Source of the DNA: Chloroflexota bacterium
GTDB lineage: Bacteria > Chloroflexota > Anaerolineae > Promineifilales > Promineifilaceae
Length of the DNA: 47,275 nt
Direction of reading: 5' to 3'
Assembly: GCA_020628815.1 (NCBI GenBank)
Contig: JAHDEN010000026.1
Span: 1 to 47,275 of the forward strand
Numbering within the stretch: position 1 is the stretch's first letter; the number at the start of each line of letters is the position of its first letter. Both the position numbers and the translations under genes were made by a program. Shown piece by piece: positions 34,311-42,052 of the stretch. The notes beneath the pieces were generated by a model, which was given only the letters and a program-made list of their open reading frames with translations, searched no databases and had not been told where the DNA came from.

Positions 34311-34964
34311 TTACAAATCAGGTTGATCAGTGGGTAGTGGGAAGATTGTGTTGTTATCAGACTCAATAATTTCGGCCGCTAAACTGCCGTGTGATAGCTC
34401 GTTAAGCCCCAACTGGAACGCATCAAATCGCTCTTGCATAAACTGGATCGTTAAGGTGATGTCGGCCGCAAATTCCTCATCCCGAATATTGCCCAAGTGC
34501 TCGGCCGCTAACAGCCTCACTCGCTCTAAATGGGTATAAGGGATGGCAACCATCGTGGTGTGGGTTGGTACTTTTTCCGCACGTGGCACAGCCTCGAGCA
34601 CCGCTTTCACCGCATCCCCATAAGCTCGTACCAGGCCGCCTGTGCCTAGTTTTGTCCCACCCCAATAGCGGGTCACCACAACAGCGATGTCTCCCAAGCC
34701 GCTCCCTTCAAGCACAGCCAGCATCGGCCGCCCAGCCGTCCCTGATGGTTCGCCATCGTCGTTGCAGTGTTTGGTAACTGACGACCCATATCCAACCAAA
34801 AAAGCGGGGACATTATGCCCTGCATCTGCATATTCTTTTTTTATTTCTTTGATAAAGGCTTTGGCTTCCTCTACTGAAAACACAGGGGCGGCGGTTGCAA
34901 TAAAGCGGGATTTTTTAACTTCAATCTCGGCCGTCGTTCGTTCAGCGGGGATGGGGTAACGCAT
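34311..34964 (-). CDS. YigZ/IMPACT family protein
   Basis: A 217-residue protein of the UPF0029/IMPACT group: SRFIATAAPVFSVEEAKAFI, the signature DDGEPSGTAGRPML and VVTRYWGGTKLGTGGLVRAYG, then a DUF1949-type C-terminal domain. The biochemical role in bacteria is uncertain (related to the eukaryotic translation regulator IMPACT). It starts 25 bases downstream of the large kinase gene, probably on the same transcript; no clear Shine-Dalgarno. Confidence 0.93.
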   Translation of the reverse strand: MRYPIPAERTTAEIEVKKSRFIATAAPVFSVEEAKAFIKEIKKEYADAGHNVPAFLVGYGSSVTKHCNDDGEPSGTAGRPMLAVLEGSGLGDIAVVVTRYWGGTKLGTGGLVRAYGDAVKAVLEAVPRAEKVPTHTTMVAIPYTHLERVRLLAAEHLGNIRDEEFAADITLTIQFMQERFDAFQLGLNELSHGSLAAEIIESDNNTIFPLPTDQPDL

Positions 34965-34989
34965 ACAGATTTTTGGCTAGCCGCAAGCG

Positions 34990-37900
34990 CTACAGCTGAT
35001 CGAGCTGGTGGTGCATAAGCGCCATCGCTACCTGATTCAGCTCATACGTTTCAGCAATCGCCAGCAATTCAGGCCGCTTTTCGGCCGGAACTTTATTCCC
35101 AATACGGTCCAGCACAGTTTGAGAACGGCCGAAAACCATAGGGCCCAAATGGGCTTTACTTTGACAGTACTTCGCTATTTTCCAAGCTGTTTCAGTCTCG
35201 CCATCAAGCTCATACAAAAACAGGGCTAAACCAGCAATCGATTCAACCAGTTTGGGGATCGCTTGAATGCGGTGCGCAATACGCAGCGCGTCTAAAAAGT
35301 GTGAGCGGGCTGGCACATAATCATCTTGAACCGCATCGATATGCCCCATCACGATAAAGGCTGTCGCTTCCCCTTCCGAGTCACCTGTTTCACGGTAGTA
35401 GACCAAACTTTCATCAATTTCATCATCCGCGATTTCAAATTCACCCATAAAGCTGCGAACCCAAGCGATATTGAGCAAAATAGTGGCTAGGCGATGTTTA
35501 TTACGCCACTTTCGTGACACGCTTAGGTCATGCTGAAATGTATCAAGCGCCTGTTGGTATTGCCCCACCATCACAGTTGGCAAGGCTAAGTTACTTTTAA
35601 CACTCCACATATTTTCTTCGTCCCCTATTGTAGAAAATAGTTTGAGTGATTCTTCGTAATGGAAAAATGCTTCTGCAAACTGGCCAGAAACATGGTAGTT
35701 AATTCCCAAAATATTATGGGACAAGGCTTGCCCATAAGGGGCTTCTGACTCTTTCGCAATGTTTAGGGCAACTTTACCCAAGTTAATACCCTTTTCAACA
35801 TTACCCGTCTTCATAGCAATTTGGCTCAGAAGTAAATTGGCCCGGCCGACCGCATCTTTTAACTGTTCTTCTTCAGCAATTAAAATCGCTTGCTGCCCCA
35901 GCTCATTCGCTTTGGTGTAGTCAGCAATGTGATAATAGAAGTCGGTTAACCGAATTTGCAATATAAGCCTAACAGCATTTGGAGCCGCACTTGGCAAGGT
36001 ATCAAGCATCTTGCCAAATATATCCACGCCCAATCGATCAAACCCGTTTAGACGATAATATTTGCCTAACGTATCAATCGCTTTTGCAAGATCAAGTGAT
36101 GCCCAGCCAAACCGGCTAAGCGAACTCTGGAGCGCATGCACCATATCGTTGTATGAAAAGTGGACGTTTTCGGCCGCCAAAAATTTAGCCGCCCCATACA
36201 TCGGTTCAAGCTGTTGATTGAGCAACGAAATAAACCATTTGTTGTAGCGCACTTCCGCTTTTTCAAGCTCATTAACCGACTGGCTCAGAATCTCACCCGC
36301 ATAGTGGCGTGTAATTTCATGCAGCGAATAGGCCAAAATCGATTGAGTATCTTCACTTTCTTTTGTGGTAAAAGATTGGATCAGTGACTTATCCACAAGG
36401 CTTGTAATCAGGTCGATGTCTGTCTGCCCAATCATCTGAGCCGTTTCAAGCGTAAATGGGCCACGAATTAATGACAGGTTTTTGAGCGCAGTCTGTTCTG
36501 TCTCATTCAACAGATCCCATGAATAAGCGAAAACGGCTCGCATACTGCGATGTCGGTCTGGCAAGCGGCGCAGGTTCGAAGCCAAGAAATCAATATTCTT
36601 TTTGATTTCAACCACAATCTCTTGGCACGAAAGCATGCGGGTCCAACTGGCGGCAAGCTCAATGCCCAAAGGCATGCTATTAACCAACGTGCATATCTCA
36701 CGAATATTTTGCAGATCCGATGGGTCTGGTCGGAAGTTGGGCTGCAGCTTGCGACTGGTTAGCAAAAAGAGTCGTGACGCATCATCTATCATCTCACGCG
36801 GTGATGCGTTGGGTGGCAGATCGGAATGTGAAAACCCGCGCAAGGGAAAAATGTATTCTTGGGAGACATTGAGCCGCTGGCGGCTTGTCACAAGAACGGT
36901 GAGTTTGGGTGCTTCAGCCAGTAAGTCTGCAACCCAATCAGCTTCTCCAATAATGTGCTCAAAATTGTCTAAAACAAGCAGAGACTCTCGATCAGAGAAC
37001 CAGTTGAACAGCTGGGCTTCGGGCGATTCTTTACCCGAAATTGGAATGTTGCAGGCTTGGGCGATGGCATAAATCAGGGCTTGAGGATCAGCTTCTACAT
37101 TGATAGATGCCAAAGGCACAAACCAGATCCCGTGTAAAAAGTAACGCCAATCGGCCGAGGCTAGCTTGCGAATGACCGCACGACTCAGCCGGGTTTTCCC
37201 CATCCCACCCAACCCTAATAAGGTTAGTAAGCGACAATCGGCCGAAGTGAGCCGAGCAGAAATATTATTTAGCTCAGATTCGCGGCCGACAAATTGGCTT
37301 GAGTCAGGTTTCAGATTGTGCAGAGGAGAGAGCCGAGCGGACAGAATTCTGTCACGTAGTGCCAATGTCTCGGGCAGCGGGTCGATACCGAGTTCATCGG
37401 CAAAGCGGCGCTGTAGCTGTGTGTAAGACCTCAACGAGCCGGCGAAGTTTCCTGTGCGGGCGTGTAAAAGCATCTGCTGCTGTACTTGATCCTCACGCAA
37501 TGGGTCGATGGCCAACTGCTTTTCTATGCGGCCGAGGTCAGACAGTGCATTCTGTTTGGCATGATCAGGCTCCACAAAGATCATCGGCTCAGATGCCTGT
37601 TCAAACTCGCTGGTCACTGCGGCCACAGGATCATCTGGATCAGATATTTCTATTTTGTGCAGACTAGAGATCGGCTCATCTGGCTCCTCAAACACGTTAG
37701 GTGAGAGAGACTCCTTTATATCTTTTAGTACAAGGCTAAACTCAACCGCTGTCTGATACCGGTCGGCAGGATCTTTGGCCAAAATTTTAGAGATGACCGG
37801 CTCCAAAGGCATGACCAGGTCTTTTTTGGCATCATCTTTAATTAACGAGGTCAAGAGCGGGGGGGGCTCATTCGTTTGCTTCATCATCAGCCGGATCGGG

Positions 37901-38559
37901 GAATCTGCGACAAACGGGCGGTGGCCGGTGATTAATTCAAACAGGATTACCCCTAGCGAATAAAGGTCTGACTGATGGGTTAGCGACCCTCCCTCGATTT
38001 GCTCGGGAGCCATGTAGGCGGCCGTGCCTAAAATTGTCCCTGTTCGTGTATGGCTATCGTCCGCCATTAGCTTGATAATGCCAAAATCGGTTAAAACCGG
38101 TGCGCCATCCGGCCGGAGCAAAACATTGTCCGGCTTTAAGTCTCGATGCAAAATGCCGCTTTCGTGTGCATATCCAACCGCATCAATCAGGCTGATCATA
38201 AGCTCAAGCACAGATTCAACCGAACTTAGAAAACCGGTTTGCCCTTGGGCCGCTAGCTCTTGCTTTAAATTATTCCCTTCAACATATTCCAGCACCATAT
38301 AGTGAGAATCGTCGTGCTGGTTATAGTCGAAAACTTGAATAACATTTTGGTGCCGTAAGCTCGCAATGGCGGCCGCCTCTTTCTGAAACCGCTCTAAAAA
38401 ATTAGCGTGGTTTTGTAAAAAGCTGTGGATGATTTTGATCGCAACTGGCCGATTTAAGCGAGGATCTTGGCCCAGCCAAACGGTAGACATTCCACCTTGT
38501 CCCAGCATCCGTTTAACTTCGTATCTGTCGCTTAAAATGTCGCCAGTTCTAACACTCAT
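34990..38559 (-). CDS. Ser/Thr kinase - BTAD - STAND NTPase - TPR fusion protein
   Basis: A 1189-residue soluble multidomain regulator. Residues ~10-275 are a complete Hanks-type kinase: GQGGMSTVW, VAIK (Lys42), HRDLKPDN (138-145), DFG (158-160), APE (184-186). After an acidic linker, ~343-408 match a bacterial transcriptional activation domain (LREDQVQQQMLLHARTGNF, RFADELGIDPLPET). An NB-ARC/AAA-type STAND ATPase follows: Walker A GLGGMGKT (449-456), Walker B LLVLDNFE (527-534), VLVTSR sensor. From ~790 to the end are TPR-like helical repeats. AfsR/SARP proteins share BTAD-NB-ARC-TPR but begin with a DNA-binding winged helix; here a kinase takes that place. Probably a ligand-triggered, oligomerising signalling kinase. 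No membrane helix. A perfect -10 TATAAT lies close upstream. Confidence 0.9.
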   Translation of the reverse strand: MSVRTGDILSDRYEVKRMLGQGGMSTVWLGQDPRLNRPVAIKIIHSFLQNHANFLERFQKEAAAIASLRHQNVIQVFDYNQHDDSHYMVLEYVEGNNLKQELAAQGQTGFLSSVESVLELMISLIDAVGYAHESGILHRDLKPDNVLLRPDGAPVLTDFGIIKLMADDSHTRTGTILGTAAYMAPEQIEGGSLTHQSDLYSLGVILFELITGHRPFVADSPIRLMMKQTNEPPPLLTSLIKDDAKKDLVMPLEPVISKILAKDPADRYQTAVEFSLVLKDIKESLSPNVFEEPDEPISSLHKIEISDPDDPVAAVTSEFEQASEPMIFVEPDHAKQNALSDLGRIEKQLAIDPLREDQVQQQMLLHARTGNFAGSLRSYTQLQRRFADELGIDPLPETLALRDRILSARLSPLHNLKPDSSQFVGRESELNNISARLTSADCRLLTLLGLGGMGKTRLSRAVIRKLASADWRYFLHGIWFVPLASINVEADPQALIYAIAQACNIPISGKESPEAQLFNWFSDRESLLVLDNFEHIIGEADWVADLLAEAPKLTVLVTSRQRLNVSQEYIFPLRGFSHSDLPPNASPREMIDDASRLFLLTSRKLQPNFRPDPSDLQNIREICTLVNSMPLGIELAASWTRMLSCQEIVVEIKKNIDFLASNLRRLPDRHRSMRAVFAYSWDLLNETEQTALKNLSLIRGPFTLETAQMIGQTDIDLITSLVDKSLIQSFTTKESEDTQSILAYSLHEITRHYAGEILSQSVNELEKAEVRYNKWFISLLNQQLEPMYGAAKFLAAENVHFSYNDMVHALQSSLSRFGWASLDLAKAIDTLGKYYRLNGFDRLGVDIFGKMLDTLPSAAPNAVRLILQIRLTDFYYHIADYTKANELGQQAILIAEEEQLKDAVGRANLLLSQIAMKTGNVEKGINLGKVALNIAKESEAPYGQALSHNILGINYHVSGQFAEAFFHYEESLKLFSTIGDEENMWSVKSNLALPTVMVGQYQQALDTFQHDLSVSRKWRNKHRLATILLNIAWVRSFMGEFEIADDEIDESLVYYRETGDSEGEATAFIVMGHIDAVQDDYVPARSHFLDALRIAHRIQAIPKLVESIAGLALFLYELDGETETAWKIAKYCQSKAHLGPMVFGRSQTVLDRIGNKVPAEKRPELLAIAETYELNQVAMALMHHQLDQL

Positions 38560-38569
38560 AATGACAGGT

Positions 38570-38575
38570 ATTATA
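38570..38575 (-). promoter_or_regulatory. -10 element (TATAAT) of the kinase-STAND gene
   Basis: A consensus TATAAT reads toward the kinase gene, 10 bases before its ATG; no good -35 is found 16-18 bases further up. If used, the mRNA would begin 2-4 bases before the start codon. Confidence 0.4.
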
Positions 38576-38660
38576 GTCGCTTTTCAGGGTGTGCCCATCG
38601 TAATCCCACCTAAAACAGAGGAAATATCGGCTAAGGGCTGAATATTAGCGATAACAGATT

Positions 38661-38689
38661 TTGTCCACCCTGCATAAACCATGTATAGT
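38661..38689 (+). promoter_or_regulatory. Sigma-70-like promoter, probably giving a leaderless mRNA
   Basis: TTGTCC (38661-38666), an exact 17-base spacer and TATAGT (38684-38689). The -10 ends 7 bases before the ATG at 38697, so the predicted transcription start coincides with the start codon; there is no Shine-Dalgarno. Confidence 0.55.
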
Positions 38690-38696
38690 GCGCACT

Positions 38697-39947
38697 ATGC
38701 CAACCTTTAAGTTAAAACTAAGCGGAATGGCCCATGGTGGAAGAGCCTTGGGTCGCGACAAACGCAATCAAGTCATCTTTGTTCCGGGTGGAATTCCGGG
38801 AGAAATGGTGGAAATAGAAATCCCAAACATTGATGGGAAGAAAAAATATATAGCCGCAGAGCTTAAACGGGTTGTCAAACCATCCCCCAACCGGCTGTCT
38901 AAAGCCAGCACACGGGTTGGACCACACGGTGGCTACACCTATGCCCATATCAAATACAAGGCTCAGTTGGAGTACAAACGTTCAGTTGCCTTAGATCAGC
39001 TAAAGCGGTTGGGTGGCATTACCATCAAGGCTGCCCCGTTTGTGGCATCACCCAATCAGTGGGAATATGATCACGACGTGGTTTTAAGCCCCACGAAAAA
39101 TGGTGGCTTTGGCTTATGGGACTATGATTCCCGAGAAGTGACACCTACCGAAGGGCCGCTAAAATCTTTAATTCCAGCACTGCAAAATCTAATGGCAGAT
39201 TTTGATTTCGAATTGCCAGGGCTGCGCCGCATGACACTGCGTGCTCCTACCGATCAAGCGGGTGATATGCTTGTGGCGTTTGAAATTGATGGGGTTGAAC
39301 CGCCTGAACTATTGGTTGATTTTCCGATTTCGGCCGCCATTGTGCTGCCTGACAAAACGATGGCAAATTTGATCGGCGATAGTTTTGTGCTGCGCGAGGT
39401 CAATGGGCATACGTATCGCATCTCGGCCGGAGTTGAGTTTGCTGGTAATCCTCCAGTTGCGGGCATGTTGGCAAAGAAGGTGGCCGAGCTGGCTGAACTT
39501 TCTGGCAGTGAAGTGGTGCTCGATTGTTATTCGGGCGTTGGCTTGCTGACCCGGCATCTGTCAATGCAGGCGGCTGAATTGCACGGTATTGACCGGCACC
39601 CAGATGCTATCGCTGATGCGGCCATTAATTTGGCAGATACCGATAATGTGAGTTTGTACGAAGGGCATGTTGAAGAAGTTTTACCCATGCTCGATATTCG
39701 GCCGGATGTGGTTGTAATCGATCCACCGGTTACCGGATTAAGCAAAGAAGGGCTGGCCGCCATCATGAAACTAAAGGCTGAAAAGCTGATTTATGTTAGT
39801 TCAGATGTCGCTACGTTGGCACGTGACAGCAAGCAAATCAAAAAATCTGGCTACCAAGCCGTTCATCTAAGCGGCTTTGATATGCTACCCCAAACGTTTC
39901 ACATGTCGCTGATTACCGTTTGGCAAAAACGACGGTCAAAGTCGTAA
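38697..39947 (+). CDS. TrmA/RumA-type RNA methyltransferase homologue lacking catalytic residues
   Basis: A 416-residue protein with the family layout: N-terminal TRAM domain (FKLKLSGMAHGGRALGR...), central domain, and C-terminal Rossmann fold with VVLDCYSGVGLLTRHL (SAM loop) and DPPVTGL. Active homologues make 5-methyluridine in RNA using a Cys nucleophile in YVSC[DN]PATLARD; here it reads YVSSDVATLARD (Ser369). The FFQVN motif is EFAGN, the base-supplying Glu of HVE is HMS, DPPRxGL is DPPVTGL, and the N-terminal iron-sulfur Cys cluster is absent. Cys277 is the only cysteine. SAM binding may persist, but uridine-C5 methylation looks unlikely. Confidence 0.85.
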   Translation: MPTFKLKLSGMAHGGRALGRDKRNQVIFVPGGIPGEMVEIEIPNIDGKKKYIAAELKRVVKPSPNRLSKASTRVGPHGGYTYAHIKYKAQLEYKRSVALDQLKRLGGITIKAAPFVASPNQWEYDHDVVLSPTKNGGFGLWDYDSREVTPTEGPLKSLIPALQNLMADFDFELPGLRRMTLRAPTDQAGDMLVAFEIDGVEPPELLVDFPISAAIVLPDKTMANLIGDSFVLREVNGHTYRISAGVEFAGNPPVAGMLAKKVAELAELSGSEVVLDCYSGVGLLTRHLSMQAAELHGIDRHPDAIADAAINLADTDNVSLYEGHVEEVLPMLDIRPDVVVIDPPVTGLSKEGLAAIMKLKAEKLIYVSSDVATLARDSKQIKKSGYQAVHLSGFDMLPQTFHMSLITVWQKRRSKS

Positions 39948-39963
39948 CAATCGCACCGTTTGC

Positions 39964-40293
39964 TTATTCATTCGGATCAACCAGATACAGCCGCCCGGCC
40001 CCCAGCAATCCGAAAATCAACAGGATAAACAGCATCGGCCCTCGAAAATCTGTGTTCGGCGGCAGATATAAGTAGAGCAGTAGCGCCATCACCCCAACTG
40101 TGATTAACAGGACTAAAATAACAAAAAATATCAGTCGGGTTGGGGTCATTTTTCCATTTGGATCGATACGGACAAACACGTATCGTGCAACATACAGGAT
40201 AAGTAGAGGGGCTACCAAGATTGGTAGCAAAGAAATAATAAAGATTCTCAGGTAGCTACTTTCAGTTGCGTAAAAAAGAAGAAGGTCGAGCAT
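39964..40293 (-). CDS. Small three-helix membrane protein of unknown function
   Basis: A 109-residue protein with three hydrophobic segments (about 15-38, 52-76 and 88-102), separated by RIDPNGKMTPTR and PPNTDFRGP. No family is recognised. Its gene converges with the methyltransferase-like gene and diverges from the histidine phosphatase gene 34 bases away. Confidence 0.65.
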   Translation of the reverse strand: MLDLLLFYATESSYLRIFIISLLPILVAPLLILYVARYVFVRIDPNGKMTPTRLIFFVILVLLITVGVMALLLYLYLPPNTDFRGPMLFILLIFGLLGAGRLYLVDPNE

Positions 40294-40327
40294 CGGTTAG
40301 GGCTGTATATTCTCAAAATTTAGAAAT

Positions 40328-40969
40328 ATGAAGCAAATTTATATCATACGTCATGGATTTAGGCTTGATCATGAGGATCGTAGCTGGAAGAAAACGGCCG
40401 AGCGTCCGTTTGATGCACCTCTTGCTGAAAAAGGGCATTTACAAGCTAAAAAGACCGGTGTTGCCTTACAGCAGGCTGGTATCAGTGCGATCTACTCTTC
40501 ACCACTGCGGCGGGCGGTACAAACGGCAACCCATGTGGCTGATCGATTAGATTTGCCGATTAATCTTGAGAGCGGCATCGTTGAATGGCTGAATCCTAAA
40601 TGGTATGACTACACCCCGTGGCGACAGCCGATTGAGCCACGTTTAGACGAATTCCCACGTATTAACCCCGCCTACCGATCTTTGGTTGAGCCACAGTACC
40701 CTGAACATCACGAAGCGATCCCTTGGGCACGAGGAGCATATGTTGCACGTTATTTGGCCCATGCTCATGATGGCCCAATCTTGTTGGTTAGCCATGGTGT
40801 CGTGGTGTTAACCTTGGCTGAGGCGCTTACAGGCAGTCGCAAAGGGGTTAGTGATCAAACCTGTGCTATATCGCTTTTTGAAGGGAGCGGTTATAAGTGG
40901 ACGCTAAAATACAGCTCAACGGATCATTTAGACAGGGAGTTGTCTGGGGATACGGCCGAATTCGTATAG
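40328..40969 (+). CDS. Histidine phosphatase superfamily protein
   Basis: A 213-residue branch-1 histidine phosphatase. The phospho-accepting His9 lies in YIIRHGFRLD, followed by RPFDAPLAEKGHLQAKKTG, SSPLRRAVQTATHVA and the second catalytic His in LLVSHGVVVLTL. The WLNPKWYDYTPW insert resembles the UBASH3/Sts-like branch more than phosphoglycerate mutase. Substrate unknown. No Shine-Dalgarno; TATATT lies 16 bases upstream. Confidence 0.9.
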   Translation: MKQIYIIRHGFRLDHEDRSWKKTAERPFDAPLAEKGHLQAKKTGVALQQAGISAIYSSPLRRAVQTATHVADRLDLPINLESGIVEWLNPKWYDYTPWRQPIEPRLDEFPRINPAYRSLVEPQYPEHHEAIPWARGAYVARYLAHAHDGPILLVSHGVVVLTLAEALTGSRKGVSDQTCAISLFEGSGYKWTLKYSSTDHLDRELSGDTAEFV

Positions 40970-41269
40970 TTTGCATTTGCCTAAAGCGCACCCAAAGATT
41001 AGTTTTTGCAGGCGTCTAAATGTTGGCAAAAACCCAAAAATATCGTCAAAATAGTTGTTCCTACGCGTTAATTTTATAGACTCGCACTTTGTAGGAAGCC
41101 TATGCTCTACGCCAAAAGCCTTTTGGAGACTTAATAGCTTATTGCTTAGCTCAATTTTAAGGAGGATATAAATCAAGCAACTTTTTCGCAATGTAATAGG
41201 GTTTTGGATTTAAATAAACTGGTATTTTTTGCCAAGCTTAAATACCTTACGTATTAAAAAGAGGAAAAA
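40970..41269. other. Intergenic region before the secreted-protein gene
   Basis: 300 AT-rich bases. No gene, repeat or terminator could be supported apart from the GAGG Shine-Dalgarno of the next gene (around 41260-41264). A minus-strand frame across 40928-41191 overlaps the phosphatase gene and has no family features. Confidence 0.4.
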
Positions 41270-41884
41270 ATGAAAAAATTAATTAACTTCGTACCTGCAG
41301 TGATAGGACTCACCATTGTCATGTTGGCATCATTTGCCGCATTTGCACAAGACGATGCCAGCCTTTCTGCATCAGAAACTGACAGCAGTGTCTTATCGGC
41401 AGAGCTAACCGCTCTGACTGCAGAGGAATCGCAAAGCGCAGTAAGCGCGGAAGAAGCAGCCATTGTTCCATTTGCTTGTGCAACGAGTAATTGTGCTTAT
41501 TTACCATCGTTAGGCAGAGCGCCTGAAGTCTCACTTGGGGCAGTTGTGCATAAAACATCGTGTGCGGCAGAGGAAACGCTAACAGAGATTGCAAATGGTG
41601 GCGTTGTTAACCTCGGTAGTGGGCAACGATTCATTCAATTTGGGCTGTTGGCTGAGGGCTATGCTGGGAAAAGCTTTAGAACCTACTACATCATTAATGG
41701 CCAAGAATTTCAGAGCTTTGCTACATCTGGCACCATTACGTCAAACAGGTCTTCAGTGATTTCAACGCCCCTTATTTTTGGTACAGGGACTACCTGCCAA
41801 AGTCCGTTGCCGGCCGGGACATACACTGTTCGCTTTATAATTGATGGGCAAGTGGTTACAGATTTGACTGCGGTTCTTCAATAA
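41270..41884 (+). CDS. Secreted protein of unknown function
   Basis: A 204-residue exported protein with a clear signal peptide (MKKLINFVPAVIGLTIVMLA, cleavage near AFAQD). A Ser/Ala/Glu-rich stretch follows, then CATSNCAYLPSLGRAPE with two close cysteines and a YLP tripeptide, and a beta-rich C-terminal domain (FRTYYIINGQEFQSFA..., AGTYTVRFIIDGQVV) of immunoglobulin-like character. Good Shine-Dalgarno and a strong terminator make it an isolated, probably well-expressed unit. No function is assigned. Confidence 0.75.
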   Translation: MKKLINFVPAVIGLTIVMLASFAAFAQDDASLSASETDSSVLSAELTALTAEESQSAVSAEEAAIVPFACATSNCAYLPSLGRAPEVSLGAVVHKTSCAAEETLTEIANGGVVNLGSGQRFIQFGLLAEGYAGKSFRTYYIINGQEFQSFATSGTITSNRSSVISTPLIFGTGTTCQSPLPAGTYTVRFIIDGQVVTDLTAVLQ

Positions 41885-41903
41885 GTTTTCAGCCGTCTTA
41901 AAT

Positions 41904-41944
41904 AAAAAAAGGTGTGTCATTTTAAAAGTGACACACCTTTTTTT
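41904..41944 (+). terminator. Rho-independent terminator of the secreted-protein gene
   Basis: AAAAAAAGGTGTGTCATTT (41904-41922) pairs with AAGTGACACACCTTTTTTT (41926-41944), one mismatch, 20 bases after the stop. A/T runs on both sides allow activity on either strand, also serving the convergent glycosyltransferase gene. Confidence 0.9.
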
Positions 41945-42052
41945 ATTTACATGTACTGCAGGGGACTGATTGAAACTAATCTATTGGTATCAACTTAAGG
42001 GATTGTGCCACTAGTGCCATCAATTTTTGTGAGCCTATCATTTGTGTTAATC

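Noticed and set aside
40928..41191. Minus-strand 87-codon frame downstream of the histidine phosphatase
   Set aside because: Overlaps the phosphatase 3' end, no Shine-Dalgarno, no recognisable domain.
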